A DNA stretch of 36,926 nucleotides, taken from NCBI GenBank assembly GCA_003194435.1, contig PQXC01000017.1, positions 1-36,926 of the forward strand, in the 5' to 3' direction. Made by a program: the position numbers and the translations under genes. Positions 8,901 through 16,648 of this stretch are shown in pieces (within the stretch, counting starts at the first letter, position 1; each line of letters starts with the position of its first letter). The DNA is from Candidatus Methanophagaceae archaeon. GTDB lineage: Archaea > Halobacteriota > Syntropharchaeia > Alkanophagales > Methanospirareceae. The notes beneath the pieces are model-generated. The model searched no databases, had not been told where the DNA came from, and worked only from the letters and a program-made list of their open reading frames with translations.

Positions 8901-9757
8901 AACAGCGGGACATGCGCAGAGGCTAATACCTGACCCAGCTCGGAAGCACTTACGAAATGAGGCGAGCCATCCTTTTTCTCGAACACGAGATGCCCGGCTC
9001 CTGTGCTGACACCAAACCGTGTTAAAGAAGAATCAGGAGGCTGTGCAAACTCACCGTGCCCGTCGAAATGCACAAGATTATAATAGCCTCTTCTATCATT
9101 CAGCCGACGCTGCAGTTCATCGAAAGTAGGTGGACGCAATACTTCCACTTCTATTTTTGCCCGTTGAGCGCGTAAAGCTTCAAGCATCGGTCGCGCAACC
9201 ATCCCCAGAGGCACATCTCGCTCTCCATAAGGACGAGCAATCACGAGCAGTATGCGAAAGGGCGCATTCCCCGGAACAGCCGAAGGCGCCTCAATCTTAT
9301 GACCTGTGCGATGACGATAAAGTCCTGCGAGATTAAGTGCAAGATAACCCCTACCCTGAGTGGGGTCGTAAATCAGTTCCCATGGAATGTTTAAAAAAGA
9401 AGCGTCTTCTGAGGTTATGCACAGTTCGCAATTCTCAAGCCCTGCTCGCACTGCTTCCTGATATAAAGAACGAGGGTCGGGGTCGAAATCGCACTTTGCG
9501 AATATCTGCTCGAATATAGATTTGCCCCACTCTTTCATCTTCTTCTCTACTCGTTCCGCCTTAAACCTCTCCGCACCGTAAGGGAACTGGAGATATTCCT
9601 CAAGATACCAGCGAAGGGCTTCTCGGTCTTCTACGCTGAGCGGGTCAGTAAAAGGTATTGGCTCCGGGCAGGAACGAAGAACTGCACTGCCGGATTGCCA
9701 TGCAATTTGAACTTTACCGTTTCCGAGGTCGGTAATGTGAAGGATATTCATAGTCAT
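5975..9757 (-). CDS. CHAT protease-NB-ARC/STAND ATPase-TPR protein
   Basis: A 1260-residue multidomain protein. A CHAT (caspase-like) protease domain spans about 110-380, with the His motif VHFDGHG (His230/His234) and the catalytic Cys in LNACQSA (Cys291). A STAND/NB-ARC ATPase follows: FIGRDSDI, Walker A GMSGIGKTG (441-449), Walker B CLIIWDNFE (514-522) and HVLITTRKPE (556-565). A helical winged-helix-like region (about 640-760) comes next, then TPRs from about 860. Seven TPR units of exactly 40 residues (YHQLG...AEQWYRKALEI...) are almost identical. STAND proteins with protease effectors act as NLR-like sensors: the TPRs bind a trigger, the ATPase oligomerises and the effector fires. That role is inferred here. 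Catalytic and nucleotide-binding residues are all present, so the protein looks active. It lies 75 bases after cbiB on the same strand. Confidence 0.9.
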   Translation of the reverse strand: MTMNILHITDLGNGKVQIAWQSGSAVLRSCPEPIPFTDPLSVEDREALRWYLEEYLQFPYGAERFKAERVEKKMKEWGKSIFEQIFAKCDFDPDPRSLYQEAVRAGLENCELCITSEDASFLNIPWELIYDPTQGRGYLALNLAGLYRHRTGHKIEAPSAVPGNAPFRILLVIARPYGERDVPLGMVARPMLEALRAQRAKIEVEVLRPPTFDELQRRLNDRRGYYNLVHFDGHGEFAQPPDSSLTRFGVSTGAGHLVFEKKDGSPHFVSASELGQVLASAHVPLFVLNACQSAIEGAEDPFSSIASQLIATGAKGVVAMSYSVYAITAARFMQRFYEQLISHASLSEAVTAARRRLWSERDHETSAGKIELLDWMVPVLYQQEYSVVPIPERIRESEEGIEFAKVEDKCPKGQYGFIGRDSDILRIERALRASSCVLITGMSGIGKTGLAYGFARWFAETGSCPGGVFVSSFKGGGNIGKVLGDILGYATDWSCYTEEEQKKEAIKYLREHPCLIIWDNFETVSGYPEGAESLSTDEDRRKLAEFLQALRGGKTHVLITTRKPEERWLGVAYSLIELKGLAYHDAVLLANRILQTVGRKSEDFKDDKNYPELLRLLHGHPRAMEVVLPQLRWNTPSAVIDKLQRNLETYAEILDASSEYAFSQMPEEARKHLLLLSLFTSFVNLDILRIFVAGCEEVYRAVIGEPPADAGDYERIMNEAVQNGFINRIPQTHIYQLHPSLPPFLRHRLMESAGEGGVQKLDTEFIKFYAAFAAQLYEGVRNANQNAVSIVEIEELNFLRALRIAVKTEQWALAQDIAQTLDEFYEIRGRFREWSALRSSLLDHTGREISIDAPRNLADLWMFLLGNEANEALRENRLDDAEHFYKTIIQYLQTKTLPEPEAKPKIAVCYHQLGIIAEERQRFDVAEQWYRKALEIRERLGLERDAATDYHQLGMIAQERQQFDVAEQWYRKALEIFEKLGMERDAATDYHQLGMIAEERQQFDVAEQWYRKALEIRERLGLERYAADDYHQLGRIAEERQQFDVAEQWYRKALEIFEKLGMERDAATDYHQLGRIAEERQQLDAAEQWYRKALEIYERLGLERDAAGDYHQLGMIAQERQQFDVAEQWYRKALEIKERLGLERYAATDYHQLGTLAQMRQRYDEAEQWYRKALEIFDKIGHPPLKVNTLAVFGVLRFQQGRLHESVAWFAKAYGIASAYRMPVVEVIKSDLRRLLEAIGREGFVNAWREATGGEEPRIT
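6191..7036 (-). repeat. Seven tandem 120-bp repeats encoding TPR motifs
   Basis: Within the CHAT-STAND gene the phrase actggtgata recurs at 6301, 6421, 6661, 6781, 6901 and 7021, with a one-base variant at 6541, and tatttcaagcgctttacg recurs with the same 120-base spacing. Each unit encodes one 40-residue TPR. The first five internal units alternate between two versions of the loop (RERLGLER and FEKLGMER), giving a 240-bp higher-order period, so part of the array probably grew by duplicating pairs. The unit next to the protein's C terminus is the most diverged. Identity at silent positions shows recent homogenisation. Confidence 0.95.
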
Positions 9758-9832
9758 GGCACTTGTATCCCAAACATATCAGGGTAGCACCCCGGCTGAC
9801 TCCTATATCTTAATCTATCATACATAGTACAG

Positions 9833-10822
9833 TTACAGTATATGAAACAATAACATATTTCTTACCGAACAAAGACACATATATCCCACTATCGTTATCA
9901 TAGCATAGCATAGTGCGAATATGAGTGCACTTCTCTTTACCACTCTTATAGACTCAGCTATGTGCTCTGTTCGTGGCGCTTCGTAGCCGCTACCGCTACT
10001 GCTATCTCGCCCGGTAACCGAGTAATGCCCGAGCTTCTCCACCTTCACACGCAGGACCGAACACATCGCCACTATTGTCCGGTGCACTCGCCTGCCCTTT
10101 TCCACGGCATCACACCTCGGTCTACCCCCCGCCAGCAATATTAACGCCGCTGCAATACGCTCCGGTATATAATTCATGATGTCATCCGCCCTTGCAGCGA
10201 ACCACCCGAAATAACGGTATCGGTCCGTTTTATAGCCCACCACCGCATCAAGAGTGTTTATCACGCGATAGAGCATGGCAGCAGGCACACCGAAGAGAGC
10301 GAAATAGAAGAACGGTGCTATGACACTATCCGTCAGGTTCTCGGCGACCGATTCGATTGCAGCCGAATTCAGATGCTCCATATCCTGACTCGATACATCC
10401 CTGCTCACTATCTTACTCACTGCTTCCCGTTTCGCTTCTATATCCGCCGCTGCTATTACTCCTTGAGCATACCTCTCCAGACCCTTCACTGTGAATGTCA
10501 TCTTGAACACAGGCACTGCTAATATGACATACAGAACTTCATACGGATACGGCGCCATAAGCATGAGCAGCGCCAGACAGGGTATAGTGAAGATAGTAGC
10601 TATCAGCACAGCATATATAACCCCGAGTACTCGCTCCTTATTTGCGTTGCCCCGCTTTGTTATTCCGTCAAAGAAATACATAAGCCTGCTTATCCATACA
10701 ATGGGGTAAAATCGCTCTAATCGCTCCGGCGGGTCACCAAAAGCGAGATCAATCGCGAGAGCGAGCATGAATATCAGGAGCTGGGTTATGAAGTAACAAC
10801 AGAAATAAAAATAAGAACTCAT
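9833..10822 (-). CDS. cbiB: Adenosylcobinamide-phosphate synthase
   Basis: A 329-residue polytopic membrane protein of the CbiB/CobD family, which attaches aminopropanol phosphate (or ethanolamine phosphate) to adenosylcobyric acid in cobalamin synthesis. The N-terminal LALAIDLAFGDPPE with FYPIVWISRL corresponds to the family's DxxxGDP-PxHPV region. Further family stretches are AAIESVAENLTDSVIAPFFYF, with residues AENLTDS conserved, and VINTLDAVVGYKTDRYRYFG with RADDIMNYIPERIAA. Several hydrophobic helices are visible. A Ser/Gly-rich loop (RDSSSGSG) precedes the last helix. The gene starts 8 bases after the cysteine-rich small protein gene, which is often linked to cobalamin genes, so the two are probably cotranscribed. 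Confidence 0.9.
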   Translation of the reverse strand: MSSYFYFCCYFITQLLIFMLALAIDLAFGDPPERLERFYPIVWISRLMYFFDGITKRGNANKERVLGVIYAVLIATIFTIPCLALLMLMAPYPYEVLYVILAVPVFKMTFTVKGLERYAQGVIAAADIEAKREAVSKIVSRDVSSQDMEHLNSAAIESVAENLTDSVIAPFFYFALFGVPAAMLYRVINTLDAVVGYKTDRYRYFGWFAARADDIMNYIPERIAAALILLAGGRPRCDAVEKGRRVHRTIVAMCSVLRVKVEKLGHYSVTGRDSSSGSGYEAPRTEHIAESIRVVKRSALIFALCYAMITIVGYMCLCSVRNMLLFHIL

Positions 10823-10830
10823 CTCATTCT

Positions 10831-11247
10831 CTATCCCCTATGCTCTATTTCCTGTTTCTTCCTCTTCCTCTCCCTCTTCCTCTCCGGTGGACACCTATCT
10901 TTGAGGTATTGAAATATGCGCCTCCTCTCACGCTCCGTTTCTAAATCCTCAACTCGTTCTATACCAAGCTCCTGGAGTATATTCAATAGCTCCTTTGCTA
11001 CTTCGCTCCTGTGTATCCAGTAACAATATGTACAGTTCCATACCGAAGTCACGGTTCCAGTTTCGTCCTTACGCCGCAGCCATTCACCACCGGTTTGCGG
11101 GTCTTCACAGGGATAAAGAGGGCAGAAGCACCATGTACAGTCCTGCCCCGGGAAATGGCAGGGATAATACTCACAGTCCGTCTTTGGTCCAACGAGCTTC
11201 TTATCCGCTAATACCTTCTTCAGATATTTATATGCCAGGGGATGCAT
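10831..11247 (-). CDS. Cysteine-rich small-domain protein linked to cobalamin genes
   Basis: A 138-residue protein. Residues 1-85 carry a dense Cys pattern: CEYYPCHFPGQDCTWCFCPLYPC with Cys at about 24, 29, 37, 40, 42 and 47, and WNCTYCYWIH near 70-79. This fits the cysteine-rich small domain (PF04071), thought to bind metal and commonly beside or fused to archaeal cobalamin genes (CbiZ/CobS contexts). The C-terminal half is a charged helix with a lysine/arginine-rich tail of low complexity (about 120-135). The gene sits between cheR (6-base gap) and cbiB (8-base gap), so all three probably share a transcript. The biochemical function is unknown. Confidence 0.75.
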   Translation of the reverse strand: MHPLAYKYLKKVLADKKLVGPKTDCEYYPCHFPGQDCTWCFCPLYPCEDPQTGGEWLRRKDETGTVTSVWNCTYCYWIHRSEVAKELLNILQELGIERVEDLETERERRRIFQYLKDRCPPERKRERKRKKQEIEHRG

Positions 11248-11253
11248 TACTTC

Positions 11254-12093
11254 TTATTTCTTCCTGTATATCCTCTCTCTTATATTAACACAGATGAATT
11301 TATCCAGTACTTCTCCCGGTATACTCTCGGTCTTACCAAGAATCAGATAGCCGCCGTTATTCAATGCAGCTAAGAAATCGAGCAACAATCGTTTCTGGAG
11401 CTCCTTTCTGAAGTATATCATCACATTGCGACAGAATATGATATCAAAATGCGAGAACTTCCTGCCTGAGATTAGGTCATGCTGCTGGAACTTCACAAGT
11501 CGCTTCACATCGTCCTTTAGCCTGTACTTAGAGCCTAACTTATCAAAATACCGGACTATCTGAGCGCGACTGAGATTCCGCAACGCATGAGCGTCGTAAA
11601 TGCCCGCTCGGGCTACTTCCAGCGCTTTCGCATCTATATCCGTTGCATGAATGGAGACGAAGAAATTATTCAGTGTGGGACCGAGTTTCTCATGTAGTAT
11701 GATCGCTATTGTATATGGCTCTTCACCGATGGAACATCCTGCACTCCATATCCGGAGTAACTTACTCTTTCGTCTATTCATCTCCTGTAACTGCTGTGGT
11801 AGCACATCGTTTGTGAATGCGTTCCACATATCCCGGTCACGAAAGAAATCAGTTACGTTTATCGTTATTCCGTCGAGTAGAAGATCATATTCGGCGGGAT
11901 TACGTTCCAGGAATCGGTAATATTCACGATACGAAGAAGCTACTCCTGTTGCCTTCATCCTATGGTCTATTCGTCTCCTCAGGTAATTATCCCGGTATTT
12001 ACTGCAATCCACACCCTTCCGCTTCAATATCCCCCTCTTCACGAGGTTAAACGCGAACTCTTCGTCCAGCACCATAAATAAAGTGAGGAGCAT
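11254..12093 (-). CDS. cheR: CheR-type chemotaxis protein methyltransferase
   Basis: A 279-residue SAM-dependent methyltransferase that in its family methylates glutamates of chemoreceptors. The N-terminal helical domain (about 10-80) contains KYRDNYLRRRIDHRM, and the SAM-binding loop is WSAGCSIGEEPYT (116-128). HATDIDAKALEVAR and FDIIFCRNVMIYF complete the CheR core, and the C-terminal LILGKTESI is typical. No CheA, CheB, CheW or receptor gene is present, and the neighbours are cobalamin genes, so this is an orphan CheR that may methylate another target. The start could be Met1 or Met7 (MVLDEEF). Met7 resembles the family's usual N terminus, and neither has a good ribosome-binding site. Confidence 0.88.
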   Translation of the reverse strand: MLLTLFMVLDEEFAFNLVKRGILKRKGVDCSKYRDNYLRRRIDHRMKATGVASSYREYYRFLERNPAEYDLLLDGITINVTDFFRDRDMWNAFTNDVLPQQLQEMNRRKSKLLRIWSAGCSIGEEPYTIAIILHEKLGPTLNNFFVSIHATDIDAKALEVARAGIYDAHALRNLSRAQIVRYFDKLGSKYRLKDDVKRLVKFQQHDLISGRKFSHFDIIFCRNVMIYFRKELQKRLLLDFLAALNNGGYLILGKTESIPGEVLDKFICVNIRERIYRKK

Positions 12094-12177
12094 CTCTAAA
12101 CATGATTGTTACGGAAATAGACAATTTGTTGAACAGAAATAAAAATAAAAGTAAAAATAATATTTCGTGTTTTTTTA

Positions 12178-12723
12178 TCAATCGTGCAAGACCTTCACCC
12201 GCAGCTTTGCGAAATCCTCCTTTATCTCCACCTGAAAGCCCATCCCGGCGAAGATCTCCTCAAGCTCCGTTTTAATGAATCTCTTTGGCACATCAGAGCC
12301 CAAAACCAGCGTGAAGTCGCTTCTGGATGTTTTACGTAATTTAAAGAAGTTGCAAGTTTCGAGTCGTTTCAGGATATGTTCCGCACGATAAGATTTGTGT
12401 TTGAACTGCTCTGCATGTGCCTGGCACACTTCACGATGCAAGTCCCAGAACTTGTCTTTATCTGGATGCGATTCGATAAAGCTCAGAAATAAGAGCCAGT
12501 GGTCAATGTCCAGTATGACATGTTCACCAGCCGAAAGCATCTCAGCATGTGTGTAAACCTTCTTATCTTCTATTGATTCAAACAGTGTTTTGTGCTTGCT
12601 GTAAAATTTCAATGCTTCTCGCATCAGCTCGCTTTGTGATATCCCCAGATCATCCCGCATCTTCTTGAACACCGCAAAGGTCTCTTCATCCATAGCGATT
12701 GTGATTCTTTCCGGCGCTTTCAT
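12178..12723 (-). CDS. Ribbon-helix-helix (CopG/NikR-like) DNA-binding protein
   Basis: A 181-residue product when started at the internal ATG (12721-12723). A longer in-frame start at 12777 would add 18 hydrophobic residues that overlap the likely operator. The N terminus ERITIAMDEETFAVFKK, followed by MRDDLGISQSELMREALKF, is a standard ribbon-helix-helix DNA-binding unit. The C-terminal 120 residues contain VILDIDHWLLFLSFIESHP, with LDIDHW conserved-looking, and a terminal alpha/beta segment (DFTLVLGSDVPKRF, then EIFAGMGFQVEIKEDFAKL). This may be a ligand or dimerisation domain also seen in methanogen RHH proteins. Two inverted repeats lie directly upstream, suggesting autoregulation. It is likely transcribed alone. 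Confidence 0.75.
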   Translation of the reverse strand: MKAPERITIAMDEETFAVFKKMRDDLGISQSELMREALKFYSKHKTLFESIEDKKVYTHAEMLSAGEHVILDIDHWLLFLSFIESHPDKDKFWDLHREVCQAHAEQFKHKSYRAEHILKRLETCNFFKLRKTSRSDFTLVLGSDVPKRFIKTELEEIFAGMGFQVEIKEDFAKLRVKVLHD

Positions 12724-12733
12724 AACACTTCTT

Positions 12734-12774
12734 CTTTTTAGAAAAAGAAAACCCACTAAAAGAAAAACTTTTAG
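12734..12774. promoter_or_regulatory. Two adjacent inverted repeats, candidate RHH operator
   Basis: The sequence holds cttttt-ag-aaaaag (12734-12747) and ctaaaag-aaaaa-cttttag (12756-12774), both just upstream of the ribbon-helix-helix gene start at 12723. RHH dimers commonly bind tandem short palindromes near their own promoter. The region is A/T-rich, so chance symmetry is possible. Confidence 0.4.
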
Positions 12775-12893
12775 CATGAAAAATGTGAGTTTGTTTTTTT
12801 CATGTATGCGGAAAACAATTACAATTAAAACTGATAGAACGCCAAGAAAACAGCATAGAAGACATAAGATAATTGGAGGGAAGGAAGTTATTC

Positions 12894-13373
12894 TTATCTC
12901 TTACTTTTACTCTTGATATAAGCAATCAAACCGCCACTATCCAGCAGCTTCTGCATGAACTCCGGCAGAGGCTTGAACCTGTATTCCTCTCCTCTCGTAC
13001 GATTTATTATCACTCCACTCTCAAAATTTAACTCTATCTCATCGCCTTCTTCTATTCTGTCGTAAATATCCAATTCTATCACTCGCAGCCCGATGTTTAT
13101 AGCATTTCTGAAGAATATCCGTGCAAAACTCTTCGCTATTACACAGCTTATACCTGCACCGAGTAATGCACGTGGTGCATGCTCACGGGAACTGCCACAG
13201 CCGAAATTAGCTCCTGCTATGATTATATCTCCTTCACGCACTTCCGTCGCAAATTCCGGTCGCACCTTCGCGAAGGCGTGTCTGGCTAATTCCTTCGCAT
13301 CACCCGTGGTCAAGTATTCCGCGGGTATTATCTGATCGGTGTCTATGTCGTTGCCGAATTTCCAGACCCTCAT
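12894..13373 (-). CDS. leuD: LeuD-type small subunit: isopropylmalate isomerase or homoaconitase
   Basis: A 159-residue swivelling-domain subunit of the aconitase superfamily. The family signature is complete: FGNDIDTDQIIPAEYL at the N terminus, then GANFGCGSSREHAPRAL and AKSFARIFFRNAINIGL. The partner large subunit (LeuC/HacA type) is not in the window. In methanogens two paralogues exist, one for leucine and one for coenzyme B (homoaconitase, HacB). The loop after PAE that separates them is generally YLRT in homoaconitase and YLV(M/Y) in isopropylmalate isomerase. Here it reads YLTT, closer to the homoaconitase form but without its Arg. The substrate is therefore open. The ABC ATPase gene lies 36 bases upstream on the same strand. 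Confidence 0.85.
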   Translation of the reverse strand: MRVWKFGNDIDTDQIIPAEYLTTGDAKELARHAFAKVRPEFATEVREGDIIIAGANFGCGSSREHAPRALLGAGISCVIAKSFARIFFRNAINIGLRVIELDIYDRIEEGDEIELNFESGVIINRTRGEEYRFKPLPEFMQKLLDSGGLIAYIKSKSKR

Positions 13374-13409
13374 AACGCTATCTCACTTCCTCTTCCTTAC
13401 CTTTACCTC

Positions 13410-14183
13410 TTAACTTTCACGCATGTCATGCTCTCGCAATACACGGTGGGGCACGCCATGTGCAATCATATCAACAGGACACTGGTATGTTGATTCCAGT
13501 TCCTCCTTGCTTATCTCTTTTGTATTATGATAATATAACTTCCGGTTGAGACATGCAATTTTGGTAACATAGATGGAGACCGCGCTGATGTCATGAGAGA
13601 CGAGTACAATAGCCATCTGCTTCCTTAGCGACTCGAAGAGTTCATAAAGCTCCTTCTGCATCTGCGGATCTACATTTGCCATCGGCTCATCGAGTAACAG
13701 CAACTTCGGCTGATTCACCAGTGCACGCGCGATAAATACCCGCTGCTGTTGACCACCCGAGAGTTTACCTATCTGCCGGTCTTTGTATTCGAGCATCTCA
13801 ACGGTTTCAAGGGCTTCATACGCAATCCTCATGTCCTCTTCGCTGTAGCGCCTGGGTGGACGCATGCGTCCAAGACGTCCCATAAGTACGACATCAAGGA
13901 CGCTAACCGGGAAATCGCGATAGAAGAGGCTGTATTGTGGCACATATCCAACGAACCTCCTGCCATTATCCGGTGTGAGTCCAAAGATTGTGATTCGACC
14001 CCGAGTTGGTCTTATTAACCCGATGATTGCTTTCAGGAGTGTGGTCTTGCCGCCGCCGTTCGGACCTATTATACCCAGGAAGTCGTGTTGCTTTATTGAT
14101 AGATTAACAGCTTCAAGTACGGGCATACCATCAATGTGAACCCATACATCTTCCAGCCTCACTATCTCTGCCCCTTCTTCCAT
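13410..14183 (-). CDS. ABC transporter ATP-binding protein, metal-uptake (ZnuC/MntB-like) type
   Basis: A 257-residue ABC ATPase with all motifs: Walker A GPNGGGKTT (40-48), Q-loop VPQYS (81-85), signature LSGGQQQR (141-148), Walker B LLLLDEP (161-167) and switch His in SHDIS (196-200). GPNGGGKTTLL and the short regular architecture match the zinc/manganese/iron chelate uptake family, where it would energise a ZnuB-like permease at the membrane. No permease or binding protein is adjacent: upstream is hef and downstream the LeuD-type gene. Either partners are encoded elsewhere or the gene is displaced. The start is the ATG at 14183, with an A/T-rich promoter-like stretch (14233-14246) upstream. 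Confidence 0.82.
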   Translation of the reverse strand: MEEGAEIVRLEDVWVHIDGMPVLEAVNLSIKQHDFLGIIGPNGGGKTTLLKAIIGLIRPTRGRITIFGLTPDNGRRFVGYVPQYSLFYRDFPVSVLDVVLMGRLGRMRPPRRYSEEDMRIAYEALETVEMLEYKDRQIGKLSGGQQQRVFIARALVNQPKLLLLDEPMANVDPQMQKELYELFESLRKQMAIVLVSHDISAVSIYVTKIACLNRKLYYHNTKEISKEELESTYQCPVDMIAHGVPHRVLREHDMRES

Positions 14184-14294
14184 AGTTATTTACTCGCTCA
14201 TCTCATCATTACCAAATGAGAAAGCGCAGTTATTTAATTTATTATACTGATACTCTAAAAACATCAATCATCTTCATCTCGCCATCAAGCGTCA

Positions 14295-16562
14295 CTACTC
14301 CCTGTATTCCGTAGTCAATACCTCGCGAATATGCTCTGCTGTCTTCTCGCCCACATGCTCCACCTCCATCAATTCATCCTTCGTAGCGGTTACTACCCGC
14401 TCTATCGTCTTGAACCGCCTCAAAAGGTTTCTTGTGGTTATGATACCGATATTGGAGAGTGCGGATATGAAATACTCCTGCTGCTCCTTCAATGATGCCG
14501 TGGGCTTCTTGCCATGCGGATTTATCGCCCTTGTATTGGGCATCTGCTCCCGCTTCGCTATTATATAGATCAGGGATGCGGTGTCTGCTTCGTCCCGCGT
14601 TCGCAATATCGGTACAGAGTAATCAATGGCGATAGAAGCCATTACCGCCCTCACTACATTTGGGTGCACATTCCTGTGTCCGTAGAGAGATTCACCCTCA
14701 ATGATCAACAATGGCTTATCATACTCGCTATTCAGCCTGTTTATCTGCTCTAATAGGTTTCTTCTCTTGTTCACGAGCGAATCGAGGAAATCTGAGGTGG
14801 TCTTACGCTCTATACAGATCCGATCTGATACAACGTAATCACCAACCTCTAAATTCTTCAATTTGAGATTCACACCTGCTTTCTCCAGAAATCGCACCAC
14901 ACCAGACCTTGTCTCTCTTGTATCAACGAAGATGGTCAGCTTCGGCACGTCGGTGAGTGCGAGTTGTTGCGGTTGCCGGGTATTTGTATTCTCCTTCTCC
15001 TCACCTTCCAGGTCCATCATCCGCATCTCACTTATCCTTCTTCGCATCTCCCGCTCCTTACTCCTGCTCAGCCAGTAATACGCCTCGTCTTTTGTTCCTT
15101 TTGCTATTAGCACAATCACCTTCCCTATCTTCTTCCGTGCTGTCCGTCCTTTTCGCTGTATGCTCCTTATAGCCGAGGGGATGGGCTCATAGAATAGTAC
15201 AACATCGGTTGCAGGGATATCAAGCCCCTCTTCCGCGACGGAAGTGGCGACCATGACGTTGTAGAAGCCTTCTTTAAACTTATTTACAATCTCTACCTGC
15301 TCCTTCTGTTTTAAACCACGGTCATCCATCTTTGATGCCTGTCCGACGAACTTAACTGCCCTTATACCAGTGTCAGCACTGTGCAAGTTCTGCAATGCGT
15401 TTATTATCATCTCTGCGGTGTCCCTATAATTTGTGAATACAATTATTCTCTGGTTTGGATTCGCCCGTATCTCTTCTTTCAGTATCTGTATCAAAGCAGC
15501 GAGCTTTGGATGCTCGCCTTTGTATGATGATATCTGGTTCAACACCTTCACGAACCTGTCATCCTTAAGCAACCGCTTGGAAGCTTTACTGCCATTCTTC
15601 GAGAGTGCTTCGTTTCTCAATCGCTCTAAATATCGCTTCAATGCAAATACCCCCTCAGTCTCAATCAAATCTATCGCATGTCTTATCTTCAGCACTTCCG
15701 CCAGGAGTGACAGCGCCTTATAGAGGTCTGCATGCTTCTGTTTCGCTAACTGCACCTCTATCGCTCTTCTAAGCTCCAGTATCTCGGTCTTCGTTATCCC
15801 TCTGCCCTGTTTACGCCTTATGAATCCCAATTTCTGTAATTCCGCTATTCTATATTCCAGTATGTCCTCCAGCATTCTCCTCTGCTCTTTTAGCTCCGCG
15901 GGCACTTCCACAGCACGCCATTCAAAGTCCTTCCTGAATACGTATGGTGCTACATCGGGGTCGTATTCTGTCCTGCTCTCCACTCGTTTGACTCCCAGAG
16001 AGGCACATATCTCCATTATCTTCTCCTTCTCGCTACCGGGTGACGCAGTCATACCGAGTACAAGTGGCTGTTTCGCCTGCTCTCCATACTTCTCCGCTAT
16101 AAATACGTATGAGTAGTTACCCACTGCGCGGTGGCATTCATCAAATATCAGTAATGAGACGTCAGTGAGCGTAATCCGGTTGCTGAGCAGGTCATTCTCT
16201 ATTATCTGCGGTGTACAGACGATAATTTTCGCATCGCCCCACAGCATCTTTCGCCTATCTGGCGGTATCATACCGGTGAATGTCTGTATAAGCGAGGGAT
16301 CGAGCTTCAATACTGATTTTAAGAATGCTGAATGCTGTTCTACCAGTGGTCTCGTTGGTGCGAGGAAGAGAATCTTACCTGCGGGCAATCGCTCAAGTAT
16401 CACAAGTAGTGCTATTGTGGTCTTACCCAGCCCGGTCGGCAGTACAACCATCGTGGATTCTTTCTTCGCCGCCTCTGCTATCGCTATTTGATACTCCCTC
16501 CACTCTATCTGCTCCTCTTTCAATAGCGGGTGCGAGATGAACTTCTGCCTGTGCTCATGCAT
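14295..16562 (-). CDS. hef: Hef-type helicase-nuclease (FANCM/XPF homologue)
   Basis: A 755-residue protein that processes stalled replication forks in euryarchaea. The order is: superfamily 2 helicase with Walker A PTGLGKT (42-48) and DECH box (141-144); TAT-like motif MTASPG (171-176); the Hef insertion domain (about 200-340); helicase C with VATSVAEEGLDIP (438-450) and QRKGRTAR (469-476); ERCC4 nuclease with VDTRE (546-550) and IERKTTSD (584-591); and a helix-hairpin-helix pair (about 700-750). Both enzymatic halves look intact. The start chosen is ATG 16560-16562 (MHEHRQ). The frame continues open upstream for 78 codons, but that extension is low-complexity hydrophobic sequence over a promoter-like region and was rejected. 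Confidence 0.93.
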   Translation of the reverse strand: MHEHRQKFISHPLLKEEQIEWREYQIAIAEAAKKESTMVVLPTGLGKTTIALLVILERLPAGKILFLAPTRPLVEQHSAFLKSVLKLDPSLIQTFTGMIPPDRRKMLWGDAKIIVCTPQIIENDLLSNRITLTDVSLLIFDECHRAVGNYSYVFIAEKYGEQAKQPLVLGMTASPGSEKEKIMEICASLGVKRVESRTEYDPDVAPYVFRKDFEWRAVEVPAELKEQRRMLEDILEYRIAELQKLGFIRRKQGRGITKTEILELRRAIEVQLAKQKHADLYKALSLLAEVLKIRHAIDLIETEGVFALKRYLERLRNEALSKNGSKASKRLLKDDRFVKVLNQISSYKGEHPKLAALIQILKEEIRANPNQRIIVFTNYRDTAEMIINALQNLHSADTGIRAVKFVGQASKMDDRGLKQKEQVEIVNKFKEGFYNVMVATSVAEEGLDIPATDVVLFYEPIPSAIRSIQRKGRTARKKIGKVIVLIAKGTKDEAYYWLSRSKEREMRRRISEMRMMDLEGEEKENTNTRQPQQLALTDVPKLTIFVDTRETRSGVVRFLEKAGVNLKLKNLEVGDYVVSDRICIERKTTSDFLDSLVNKRRNLLEQINRLNSEYDKPLLIIEGESLYGHRNVHPNVVRAVMASIAIDYSVPILRTRDEADTASLIYIIAKREQMPNTRAINPHGKKPTASLKEQQEYFISALSNIGIITTRNLLRRFKTIERVVTATKDELMEVEHVGEKTAEHIREVLTTEYRE

Positions 16563-16648
16563 ATAAACAAGAGATAGAAAGAATGAAAATAAAATAAATT
16601 TATTCGGGTGTATGTGTATAAAGATATACAGATATAAAATGGACGAAA

